From PGYR01 sp046290495 (GTDB lineage: Bacteria > Bacteroidota > Ignavibacteria > Kapaibacteriales > UBA2268), in NCBI GenBank assembly GCA_046290495.1, contig JBKAGT010000006.1:1-64000 (forward strand): 64,000 nucleotides of DNA. Direction: 5' to 3'. The position numbers and the translations under genes are program-made. Under the pieces are notes generated by a model. It searched no databases. It saw nothing but the letters and a program-made list of their open reading frames with translations, and was not told where the DNA came from. Of the stretch, positions 51,449 through 59,886 are shown in pieces (positions within the stretch are counted from its first letter, which is position 1; every line of letters starts with the position of its first letter).

Positions 51449-53524
51449 TTATTCTATTATAATTCTTTGTAGAGCTTGTTCACCTAGGTCTGACTTTACC
51501 ACAACATAGTACAAGCCAGGATTAATACCAGTCAGATCAATTGGTTTTACTAATTGCCCTTTTGCATATTGCGTAGGGTTACCAATTCGTTTTATTAACT
51601 TACCTGATAGATTGTATACTGCCATAGATAGACTTCTGTCTTCCTTCAACGACAGCTCAACTGATGATTGGTCAACTGCTGGGTTCGGGTATAGCTTCAT
51701 ACCTTGTATTGCACCCGAACAACCACTCCATACATCCATAACTGCATCATCTTTTTTCACTGGCTCGTTGTTACAGTGTTCCGCTTGATCGTCAGCAGCA
51801 TTCAGCTCAGGATTGATTTTCTGTATCAATCTGCTCGGTAATTTTTCTAAGAACTCATCTGTTGCTTCGTACCAAACTATGAAATCTGTTTTGTCGCCAC
51901 CTAAGCTCACCTCTATTGGTATCAGCTTGTTTATATCATGTTTGATTAAGGAGAATGACATATTGGATAATCCATCGAGTTTATTGAGACTGTTTAATTC
52001 ACTTAGCTTAGATAAATCTAACGCTGAACCATTTAATACTTTAGAATTAACATTTACTGATTTTAGTTCTTTTATGTCAACATTATCTCCTGACCTCTGT
52101 AGCAAATCGCGTACATATACATCGTCGTCGAGTTGAGTATCATATACTGTATTTGCAGATACAGAATCGTAAAGTCTAATTAATTGCTCATCTGTAATCT
52201 CATTGCTATTATTGCTAACAATCTTAATTTTCTTTCCTTCTCTGAGACTCTTTATAGGCATGTGTATAGTACTACCGTTGCTATTACTTGAACGAACATC
52301 AGCATCAGTTTCCACTAACACTATCCCGTCTCCATCAAGTGAGTCTAATGAAGTAATCATTATTTTCTCTATGTCCTCATCACTTAAATCTTCAGATGTT
52401 AGGTTGACTTTTCTATCTATCTTCTTTTGAACATATCTAAACTCATTCCTAGTTCCATCTTCACTGTTTACATCCATTTCGACTTTCATGGTGATATCAT
52501 CTTCTACTTCGCCTTCGAGTTCTTTTATCTTCATAAATTTCTCAATAGCATCAGGTGACATTTCTCCGCTTTTTAGCAAGTCTTTCAACTTGAAAGTCAT
52601 TTCCTTGTCACCTATCTTCAGTTTGATATCTTCTAGACTCTCAATTCTATTAATCACTTTTGCTGAGTCTTTGTGACCTGAAAGCATTGTTTTATAATCA
52701 TCGAAGCTCATTTCACCGAATTTGAATTCTGGTAGATTCTCATCTATATCAAAGTCAACTTCAGATTTTATTTCAGTAGTCATTCTCAAAGACTGTGAAT
52801 CACCATCTTCAGATTTCACTCGATCTACAATTGCTTCCAGTCCATCACTTTTGAATAAGGTTAGTGTCTTAAAACCGCTTGCTGTTGTTACCATAGCCGG
52901 TGTAGGATATGCTTTTTCATCATTTTTATAAGGATTTCTTTCTTTGTTATTATCCTCATAGATAGTGAATGTGTATTTATCAAAAGCATTTACCTTAAAA
53001 TTATCTTTATCAATGCTGATACCTAAGTTATCTAGTTCGTCAGCTGAGAGAGTAAGTGTATTAACTTGCTTTACATCTACCTCATCACTAGTCCAGATGT
53101 TATCTTTTGAATCCAGTTTAACCCTTTTAATTTTAGTTCTTCTAGCTAAACTGTCATCATTTGGCTTAGGTGGATTCTTTTTCTCAAACTCTTTCTCTTT
53201 CTTGTGGTCGCGAGTTTTTGGCTCATTGTCATCGACTGGGATTATACCATCTTCGCCGTTGTCAGCTATTATTTCTATCTTATTTTTCGAATCGACTATA
53301 TTTTCATTTGTTGGTTCAGTAAACTGAGAGAGCATAAGCACCCCAACAATTGCAGCCGAAGTAATTAAAGTCGTTATCATAGGATATGTCCGTATTTTGT
53401 TTAACAAATTAGTTGCAATGCCCCCATCACTCAATTTGCCTGCAAGAATCTTTCTCGTTTCTTCCTGACTTATGCCTGGTTCCACGTTTCTTGCTTTTTC
53501 AAAATATTTATCCAAATTATTCAT
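51449..53524 (-). CDS. Anti-sigma-like membrane protein with a T9SS sorting domain
   Basis: The 691-residue protein has a short basic cytoplasmic N-terminus (about 1-46), one membrane segment at about 49-67 (MITTLITSAAIVGVLMLSQF), and a long, highly charged Asp/Lys/Glu-rich periplasmic region (about 70-600) with several LSELNSLNKLDGL-like leucine stretches. The C-terminus (608-691) is a type A T9SS sorting domain: LYPNPAVDQSS, AVYNLSGKLIKRIG, IDLTGINPGLYYVVVKS, RIIIE. The N-terminus overlaps the sigma gene by four bases, so it is the sigma partner. A membrane anchor and a sorting domain on one protein are an unusual combination, because T9SS cargo must leave the inner membrane. Confidence 0.75.
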   Translation of the reverse strand: MNNLDKYFEKARNVEPGISQEETRKILAGKLSDGGIATNLLNKIRTYPMITTLITSAAIVGVLMLSQFTEPTNENIVDSKNKIEIIADNGEDGIIPVDDNEPKTRDHKKEKEFEKKNPPKPNDDSLARRTKIKRVKLDSKDNIWTSDEVDVKQVNTLTLSADELDNLGISIDKDNFKVNAFDKYTFTIYEDNNKERNPYKNDEKAYPTPAMVTTASGFKTLTLFKSDGLEAIVDRVKSEDGDSQSLRMTTEIKSEVDFDIDENLPEFKFGEMSFDDYKTMLSGHKDSAKVINRIESLEDIKLKIGDKEMTFKLKDLLKSGEMSPDAIEKFMKIKELEGEVEDDITMKVEMDVNSEDGTRNEFRYVQKKIDRKVNLTSEDLSDEDIEKIMITSLDSLDGDGIVLVETDADVRSSNSNGSTIHMPIKSLREGKKIKIVSNNSNEITDEQLIRLYDSVSANTVYDTQLDDDVYVRDLLQRSGDNVDIKELKSVNVNSKVLNGSALDLSKLSELNSLNKLDGLSNMSFSLIKHDINKLIPIEVSLGGDKTDFIVWYEATDEFLEKLPSRLIQKINPELNAADDQAEHCNNEPVKKDDAVMDVWSGCSGAIQGMKLYPNPAVDQSSVELSLKEDRSLSMAVYNLSGKLIKRIGNPTQYAKGQLVKPIDLTGINPGLYYVVVKSDLGEQALQRIIIE

Positions 53525-54069
53525 TTTGAGACCTTCTCACCGAAAGCTTTTACGTTATCGCTTTCATTAGTTAATGTTTTTTTTTCTACTAATATATTAG
53601 TTAGTTTTTCTCTGCCGCGTTTTAGTTGCGACTTCACTGCTGAGATCGAGCTGTCTTGCATTTTTGCAATTTCTGCTATCTTGAAGCCAGATATTTCGAA
53701 TAATATTATGGCTTCCTTCTGATTGTCGGGTAGCTTGCCCAACGCCCAATATAGCCGCTCTACATCAGCGTCCAAATCCCCTCTATTTTCAGTAGTAAGA
53801 TGATAATCATCAATGGAATCGCTGTACTCCATTCTACTTTCTTTGGCCTTCCTAGCGTTGTTTGTTCTTGTAGCTATAGTAAATAGATAACTTTTGAATG
53901 CAGAAGGTTTTTGTAGCTTGTCAAAACTTTGGTAAGCTGCCAAAATGGTTTCGCCAATCAAGTCATTACCCGCAAACCTGCTACCAGTCATAGCCATGCA
54001 GAAGCGTGACAAATCAGCTCTAACTGGTTCGAATAATTCTAAAAATTGTTTCTGTTTTCTTCTGCTCAT
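53521..54069 (-). CDS. ECF-family RNA polymerase sigma factor (second locus)
   Basis: The 182-residue protein has region 2 (SRFCMAMTGSRFAGNDLIGETILAAYQSF) and region 4 (LPDNQKEAIILFEISGFKIAEIAKM, then SSISAVKSQLKRGREKL). It differs in sequence from the sigma factor at 26001 but has the same gene arrangement. The ATGA overlap with the T9SS-tail gene indicates coupled expression. It probably controls envelope or secretion genes; the regulon is not in the window. Confidence 0.92.
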   Translation of the reverse strand: MSRRKQKQFLELFEPVRADLSRFCMAMTGSRFAGNDLIGETILAAYQSFDKLQKPSAFKSYLFTIATRTNNARKAKESRMEYSDSIDDYHLTTENRGDLDADVERLYWALGKLPDNQKEAIILFEISGFKIAEIAKMQDSSISAVKSQLKRGREKLTNILVEKKTLTNESDNVKAFGEKVSK

Positions 54070-54137
54070 TTTATCTATTTTTATTCGCTACATAATATAA
54101 GTGGGTTGAAATCTGAAAAAGTTGCAAAGGGGTATAA

Positions 54138-54174
54138 AAAAACCCAATCTTTTATTCAATTCGACTGGGTTTAG
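54138..54174 (-). terminator. Terminator after the small membrane protein
   Basis: In the leftward sense AAACCCAGTC pairs with GATTGGGTTT, followed by a T run. It lies 25 bases after the stop of the gene at 54199 and separates that gene from the sigma gene starting at 54069. Confidence 0.78.
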
Positions 54175-54198
54175 GTGTGAAATCATTTTGTTCTATAC

Positions 54199-54510
54199 TT
54201 ACTTGCCACCGAGTATTATCGCCATTATTGCTCCCCAAAACATAATCATAATTAATATACCTAAAGCAGCAGCTATCAACATCCATAATAATGTTGCTTT
54301 GGCGTAGTTTGCTTTATTTTGGTTGGTGTCATTTCCAAAAGCCCAGATGAATAACATAACAAAACCAACAATTGGAATAGAAGTGATTAGAAATGTTACA
54401 ATCCAATCACCAACTGACATAACACTATTGTCTACTGGCATCTGATATGGGTTGTAATGTCCACCTTGTTGGTTCGGTTGTTGGGGTTGTTGGGGGTTTT
54501 CTGTTTCCAT
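54199..54510 (-). CDS. Small membrane protein with a Pro/Gln-rich N-terminus
   Basis: The 103-residue protein has a low-complexity N-terminus (ENPQQPQQPNQQGGHYNP) and two membrane segments: WIVTFLITSIPIVGFVMLFIWAF (about 35-57) and LLWMLIAAALGILIMIMFWGAIMAIIL (about 74-100). This layout is common in small Bacteroidota membrane proteins of unknown function. It has its own terminator and precedes the second sigma locus on the same strand. Confidence 0.65.
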   Translation of the reverse strand: METENPQQPQQPNQQGGHYNPYQMPVDNSVMSVGDWIVTFLITSIPIVGFVMLFIWAFGNDTNQNKANYAKATLLWMLIAAALGILIMIMFWGAIMAIILGGK

Positions 54511-54664
54511 TTCTAGGAACTCCTTGTAGATTAGTTGATTAAGATTTTAGTCAAATTAAAAATTTTAGAAGATATTGTCAAATCAATTTTCATTTCAATT
54601 GTCATCTACACTAATTATGGTTATATTACTACTTTATACGAAAACTAACTTATAATTTATTTAT

Positions 54665-55747
54665 ATGAGTAGAACGATATTAATAATTTCATTGTTATTC
54701 ATTCTTTTCGGCTGCGAGAACCAAAATGAATACATTACCCCCGAAAAGGAAAATCTTACCGTTTCAGTATATGCTACTGTTCTGATAGAACCAAAAGATA
54801 AATACAATGTTTTCACTGTCACACCTGGTATAATTAGCGAAATCTTTGTCAACGAGGGTGATCAAGTAAGCGCAGGTGATTCTATTGCTCTTATCACATC
54901 GGACAAAGCTGGTATCGAACGAAATAATGCCCAATTGAATTACGAATTGGCTAAGAGTAAATACAAGAGCAGTTATTCGGATTTAGATAATCTTGAGAAT
55001 GAAATAAAATCCAGTCAAGAAAAGCTCTCCCAAGATTCACTAGAATATATGAGAAGAATTAGATTGTTTAAGAAGAGTGTAGGCAGTAAGACTGCTGTTG
55101 AACAAGCAAAGTTGGCTTATGAACTTAGCAGAAATAATCATAATACTCTTCTGAATAGAAAGAAGCAGCTCAAAACGGAATTAAAAACTAACTACAAGCT
55201 GTCGAAAAACAGATTGGAAAAATCAAAACTTGATTTAGATGACTTCGTCATAAGAGCTAAAATAGATGGAACTATTTACTCGCTAAACAAGGAAGCTGGT
55301 GAGATAATAACTACTCAGGAACCAATAGCTATGCTTGGCAAAACAGATGAGTATATTATCACTATGGAAGTAGATGAAGTTGATATCTCTCAGGTTGAAC
55401 TCGGTCAAATGGTGATAATCTCTTTAGACGCCTATAAAGGAGAAACTTTTGAAGGGGAAATATCGAAAATTTACCCACTGAAGAATCAGAAGACACTTTC
55501 ATTTATGGTAGAAGCTCAGTTTACCGATATGCCAAGTAAGCTTTATGCTGGTCTAGCAGGGGAAGCTAATATAGTGATTGAGAAGATTAACGATGTAATG
55601 ACCATTCCTGTTGAGTATTTGTCTGAGTCTAATAAAGTACAGACTAAAGACAGTGTAGTGAAAGTTAAAGTAGGTAAAAAAAATATGCAGAAAGTAGAAA
55701 TATTGGAAGGCATAGATTACGACACTAAATTAGTTTTACCAGAGTAG
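54665..55747 (+). CDS. Membrane-fusion (HlyD/MacA-type) adaptor lipoprotein
   Basis: The 360-residue lipoprotein (lipobox LFGC at about residue 17) has a biotinyl-lipoyl-like half-motif (VTPGIISEIFVNEGDQVSAGDSIALI near 50), a long coiled coil (about 85-190), the second half (FVIRAKIDGTIYSLNKEAGEIITTQEPIAMLG near 200), and beta-barrel parts. It links an inner-membrane ABC pump to an outer-membrane exit. The permease gene begins at the next base after its stop, and the ATPase follows. Confidence 0.88.
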   Translation: MSRTILIISLLFILFGCENQNEYITPEKENLTVSVYATVLIEPKDKYNVFTVTPGIISEIFVNEGDQVSAGDSIALITSDKAGIERNNAQLNYELAKSKYKSSYSDLDNLENEIKSSQEKLSQDSLEYMRRIRLFKKSVGSKTAVEQAKLAYELSRNNHNTLLNRKKQLKTELKTNYKLSKNRLEKSKLDLDDFVIRAKIDGTIYSLNKEAGEIITTQEPIAMLGKTDEYIITMEVDEVDISQVELGQMVIISLDAYKGETFEGEISKIYPLKNQKTLSFMVEAQFTDMPSKLYAGLAGEANIVIEKINDVMTIPVEYLSESNKVQTKDSVVKVKVGKKNMQKVEILEGIDYDTKLVLPE

Positions 55748-57010
55748 ATGCGTAACCTAAAGATAATATTAAGCATAACCAGAACACACTTGCTTTCCAG
55801 AATAAAGCAAACTTCAGTCGCAGCACTTGGAGTGATGTTTGGTATTAGTGCCTATATTATAATGATGGGTTTTATGACAGGTCTAAATGGTTTACTTGAT
55901 GGATTAGTTCTGAACAGGACCCCACATATTCATATATTCAATGAGATTGAACCTAGTGACACGCAACCTATTGATCAGACAGAGATATTTGGTAATGACT
56001 TTAATGTTGTGCGTTCAATTAAACCAAAAGTGAGTTTAGAAAAAATACATGATGCCTTGCCACTAGTTGCAAACCTGAAAAAAGATAGCAGAGTAAAAGG
56101 AGTTACTGCACAAACAACTGCTATGGCGTTCTATGTGGCTGGCTCTATACAGCTAAATGGTTCGGTAATTGGAATCTCTCCTTCAGAAGAGGAGTCACTG
56201 TTTAATTTTGGTGATTATGTTGTTGGTAGTACACCAATGGAATTAGCGAAAAATAAAAATGGGATTTTATTAGGTGCTGGCGTAGCAAAAAAGATGTCAC
56301 TGGATATAGGGGATAAGGTAACCATCCAATCATCAAGTGGCAACTCTATTCCACTCAAGATAGTTGGACTGTATCAGAGTGGACTTGCTGAAGTTGATAA
56401 CATTCAAAGCTATGTCAATCTATCAACAGTACAAAAGCTATTGGGTAAAGGTAGGAGTTATATAACGGATTTGAACGTAAAGCTCTTTGATATGGAAAAG
56501 GCACCAAAAATGTCTAAGAACATTGAAAGTAATTACAATTTGAGTGCTGTAGATATACAAACAGCAAACGCTCAATTTGATACAGGTAGTGAGATAAGAA
56601 ATTTGATTACTTATGCTGTCTCAATAACGCTGCTAATTGTAGCCGGATTCGGTATATATAATATCCTTAATATGCTAATCTACGAGAAAATGAATGACAT
56701 CGCTATACTCAAAGCAATTGGCTTTACTGGGGTAGATGTAAAACATATTTTTATAAGTCAAGCTCTTATTATCGGTTTTGTAGGAGGGATGTTAGGACTT
56801 CTTGTTGGCTACTTAGGTTCACTAGCTATTGACTACACTAGTTTCGAAACAGAGGCATTGCCCACTATAAAAACATATCCTATTAATTACGATATTATGA
56901 ACTATGTTATAGCTGTAATATTTGCCTTGGTATCGACTTTTTTAGCTGGTTACTTACCATCGAGAAAAGCTGAGAATATTGACCCAGTAGAAATAATAAG
57001 GGGGCAATAA
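55748..57010 (+). CDS. ABC transporter permease, FtsX/MacB/LolC-type
   Basis: The 420-residue protein has one N-terminal helix (about 18-43), a large periplasmic domain, and three C-terminal helices (about 285-315, 330-355, 375-400) in the type VII ABC arrangement: FGIYNILNMLIYEKMNDIAILKAIGFT and LPSRKAENIDPVEIIRG. It lies between the adaptor and ATPase genes with no gap. Substrate could be a lipoprotein, peptide or small molecule. Confidence 0.9.
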   Translation: MRNLKIILSITRTHLLSRIKQTSVAALGVMFGISAYIIMMGFMTGLNGLLDGLVLNRTPHIHIFNEIEPSDTQPIDQTEIFGNDFNVVRSIKPKVSLEKIHDALPLVANLKKDSRVKGVTAQTTAMAFYVAGSIQLNGSVIGISPSEEESLFNFGDYVVGSTPMELAKNKNGILLGAGVAKKMSLDIGDKVTIQSSSGNSIPLKIVGLYQSGLAEVDNIQSYVNLSTVQKLLGKGRSYITDLNVKLFDMEKAPKMSKNIESNYNLSAVDIQTANAQFDTGSEIRNLITYAVSITLLIVAGFGIYNILNMLIYEKMNDIAILKAIGFTGVDVKHIFISQALIIGFVGGMLGLLVGYLGSLAIDYTSFETEALPTIKTYPINYDIMNYVIAVIFALVSTFLAGYLPSRKAENIDPVEIIRGQ

Positions 57011-57682
57011 ATGGCTGTACTCAAATCAGAAAAAGTCAATAAATATTTCCACAAGCCAGTAGAATTCCATGTTCTTCGAGATATATCACTTGAAATAGAC
57101 CATGGTGAATTTGTTTCAATAATGGGCAAATCAGGATGTGGTAAATCAACTTTGCTGTACATACTGTCAACGATGGACACCGATTATACAGGTGAGTTGT
57201 ATCTCTCTGGCGAGAGAATAACAGGCAAAAAACAAAGAGAATTAGCTACACTAAGAAGCAAACACATAGGATTTGTATTCCAGTTTCATTACTTATTGCC
57301 AGAGTTTACAGTGCTCGAGAATGTAATGCTCCCAGCTAAGAAATTAGCCCTGAAAAGCGACAAAGAGATAGAACGAGATGCCATGGAGAAGCTAGAGTTG
57401 CTAGGTATAGAGGGGCAAGCAAAAAAGAAAGCTAGCATGATATCTGGTGGACAAAAACAGAGAGTCTCTATTGCAAGGGCATTAATCAATGATCCAGATA
57501 TAATAATGGGTGATGAACCAACAGGAAATTTGGATAGTAAAAACTCTGAGAATGTATTCAATATATTTAAAGACCTTAGTCATGAAAAAAATATGTCTTT
57601 ACTAGTTGTTACTCATGACAAGGATTTTGCTGATAAGACTGATAGGATTATCGAGATGGAAGACGGGGTAATTATAAGTTGA
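57011..57682 (+). CDS. ABC transporter ATP-binding protein, LolD/MacB-type
   Basis: The 223-residue ATPase has Walker A MGKSGCGKST at about residues 38-47, Q-loop FQFHYLLPEF, signature MISGGQKQRVSIARAL (SGGQ), and Walker B IIMGDEPTGNLDS. It powers the upstream permease. It completes a three-gene MacA/permease/ATPase export operon; no outer-membrane factor gene is present beside it. Confidence 0.93.
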   Translation: MAVLKSEKVNKYFHKPVEFHVLRDISLEIDHGEFVSIMGKSGCGKSTLLYILSTMDTDYTGELYLSGERITGKKQRELATLRSKHIGFVFQFHYLLPEFTVLENVMLPAKKLALKSDKEIERDAMEKLELLGIEGQAKKKASMISGGQKQRVSIARALINDPDIIMGDEPTGNLDSKNSENVFNIFKDLSHEKNMSLLVVTHDKDFADKTDRIIEMEDGVIIS

Positions 57683-57774
57683 GTCTTTTATGATAATCTA
57701 TTCATTTTAGTCCAATATTTCTTAAATTGGTAGTCAGCATTATATCAGAAAAAGATTAAGTATTTAGCTAAATT

Positions 57775-59409
57775 ATGAGTGAAAAAAAAGAATTTTTAGT
57801 GACTGCGCGTAAGTGGCGACCACACCTATATTCAGATGTAGTAGGTCAAGAACACATTACTCGTACGCTAAAAAATTCAATTGAGCAAGATAGAATCCAC
57901 CACTCATATTTGTTTAGTGGTCCTCGTGGCGTTGGTAAGACAACTACTGCACGTATCCATGCCATTGCACTCAACGCTCATACCGATGATTTTGAACCTG
58001 ATTTGGAATCAGAGATTGCTAAGCAACATGCACAAGGTAGAGCATTAGATATAATTGAAATAGATGGTGCTTCTAATAATAGTGTTGATGATGTAAGGCG
58101 ATTGCGAGAGAATGCAAAATACCCACCTGCTAACGGAAAGTACAAGGTTTACATTATTGATGAGGTGCACATGCTCTCGGATTCAGCATTTAACGCATTG
58201 CTGAAGATAATAGAAGAGCCGCCTCCGCATTTGGTGTTTATATTTGCAACTACTGAGCCGCAGAAGATACCAGCAACTATCCTCAGTCGTTGCCAGAGAT
58301 ATAATTTCCGTAGGATGGAGATAGAGGAGATAGTGGAACAGCTATCAAAAATATCCGATGCCGAAGGTATAAAGATTGATGAAGAGTCGCTACAGATTAT
58401 CGCTCGCAAAGGTGATGGTTCTATGCGTGATAGCCAGTCGATCTTTGACCAAGCTATTGCTTTTTGTGGCAGAGATATAAAATATACTGAGCTTGCTAAT
58501 GCGCTTAATCTGATAGATGAGATGTTCTATTTCCGTATCAGCGATGCAATTAATAACAATGATATCAAGGATATTTTTGCTCTTAGTAATGAAATAGTAA
58601 CTCAAGGATATGACGTTAAAGAGTGTATGGGTGGACTTCTGGAGCATTTCAGAAATACACTAACGGTAATTAGCACAGGTGGTACAAACCTTATAAATAC
58701 TTCAAAATCTTTTAAAGAGAAGTATATACAACTGGCTCACATTATGAGTCAAGCCGATTTGCTTAGACTTATGGATTTGGCTTCAAAAACTGAAAATGAT
58801 TTGCGTTTTGCTAGCTCACCAAATGTTAAGTTTGAGACAGCTTTGGTTCAAATGGCTTCTATGGATAAAGCTAAGGATATTAAAACATTGCTACAAGAAG
58901 TTCAAAAGCTAAATACTATTGAGGTTAGTAGCGAAGAACCAGAAAAAAAAAAGACTAAACGGGTAGTAGAAGAAAGTGAGATATACAAAGCTACACCCAC
59001 TCAGCCAGTAGTCACAGAACCTGAACCAAATATTGAGCAAGAGCCAAACGCAATAAAAAGTACCGTAAGAGTAGAAAATAACAGAACTTTAGAAGAAAAT
59101 TGGAAGCTATTCGTCAACTCAGAAAAAATAACAGGAACAGATATTTCTTTGGCACGTGATGTAAGAACAGTACTTTACGAAGACAACTTACTTAAGCTAG
59201 TTATATCGGACCAATTCATATACGATAATTTGCTCAGCCACTTGAATCAGTTAATATCTGAGTTTCAATCAATTACTGGCAGTGGAGCAAAGATTGAGTT
59301 GATAAAAAAACAAAAAGTGAAAAAGGTAGAAGAGAAAAGAGAACTTCACCCGATTGAAAAAAAAATAGTAGAAGAATTCAAAGCTATTGAAGAAAAAACA
59401 AGAGATTAA
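57775..59409 (+). CDS. dnaX: DNA polymerase III subunit gamma/tau lacking zinc cysteines
   Basis: The 544-residue protein has the clamp-loader core: KWRPHLYSDVVGQEHITRTL, Walker A GPRGVGKTTT (about 44-53), DEVHMLSDSAFNALLKIIEEPP, and SRCQRYNF (sensor region). Domain III and a long C-terminal tail follow, so it is a tau-like length. Between Walker A and IIEIDGASNNSVDDVR, DnaX normally has four Cys that bind zinc; here that stretch reads NAHTDDFEPDLESEIAKQHA with no Cys. The clamp loader should still load the sliding clamp, since the Walker and sensor parts are intact. Confidence 0.93.
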   Translation: MSEKKEFLVTARKWRPHLYSDVVGQEHITRTLKNSIEQDRIHHSYLFSGPRGVGKTTTARIHAIALNAHTDDFEPDLESEIAKQHAQGRALDIIEIDGASNNSVDDVRRLRENAKYPPANGKYKVYIIDEVHMLSDSAFNALLKIIEEPPPHLVFIFATTEPQKIPATILSRCQRYNFRRMEIEEIVEQLSKISDAEGIKIDEESLQIIARKGDGSMRDSQSIFDQAIAFCGRDIKYTELANALNLIDEMFYFRISDAINNNDIKDIFALSNEIVTQGYDVKECMGGLLEHFRNTLTVISTGGTNLINTSKSFKEKYIQLAHIMSQADLLRLMDLASKTENDLRFASSPNVKFETALVQMASMDKAKDIKTLLQEVQKLNTIEVSSEEPEKKKTKRVVEESEIYKATPTQPVVTEPEPNIEQEPNAIKSTVRVENNRTLEENWKLFVNSEKITGTDISLARDVRTVLYEDNLLKLVISDQFIYDNLLSHLNQLISEFQSITGSGAKIELIKKQKVKKVEEKRELHPIEKKIVEEFKAIEEKTRD

Positions 59410-59412
59410 ATA

Positions 59413-59883
59413 ATGGCAATAGAAGTAGGAAACAAAGCACCGAATTTCAAAGCAAAAGCAAATGGTGATAAAGAGATAAAACTATCTGATTACAAAGGTC
59501 AATGGCTTGTTCTTTATTTTTATCCAAAGGACAACACTTCTGGTTGTACGAAAGAAGCTTGTGGTTTTAGCGAAAATATAAAAGCATTCGAAAAACTAGA
59601 TGCCGCAATATTAGGTGTTAGCCCTGATTCTGTGAAATCTCACGATAATTTCATTGCAAAACACGACTTGAAATTTGATTTGCTTAGTGATCCCGAGAAA
59701 GAAATTGCAGCAGACTATGATGCTTACGGTGAGAAAAAAATGTATGGAAAGACATACATGGGTATTATCCGCTCCACTTTCATTATTGACCCTATGGGGA
59801 AAATAGCTGCTGCGTTCAAAAATGTGAGAGTAAAAGGGCACGTAGAAAAAGTCATGGAAAAACTAGAAGAGCTAAAAGCATAA
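59413..59883 (+). CDS. bcp: Peroxiredoxin of the BCP type
   Basis: The 156-residue thioredoxin-fold enzyme has YFYPKDNTSGCTKEACGFSE, with the peroxidatic Cys in GCTKE and the resolving Cys five residues later, as in atypical two-Cys BCP. FIIDPMGKIAAAF is the end of the family core. It reduces peroxides using thioredoxin. It starts three bases after dnaX and ends at the base before the TatD TTG, so expression is joint. Confidence 0.94.
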   Translation: MAIEVGNKAPNFKAKANGDKEIKLSDYKGQWLVLYFYPKDNTSGCTKEACGFSENIKAFEKLDAAILGVSPDSVKSHDNFIAKHDLKFDLLSDPEKEIAADYDAYGEKKMYGKTYMGIIRSTFIIDPMGKIAAAFKNVRVKGHVEKVMEKLEELKA

Positions 59884-59886
59884 TTG

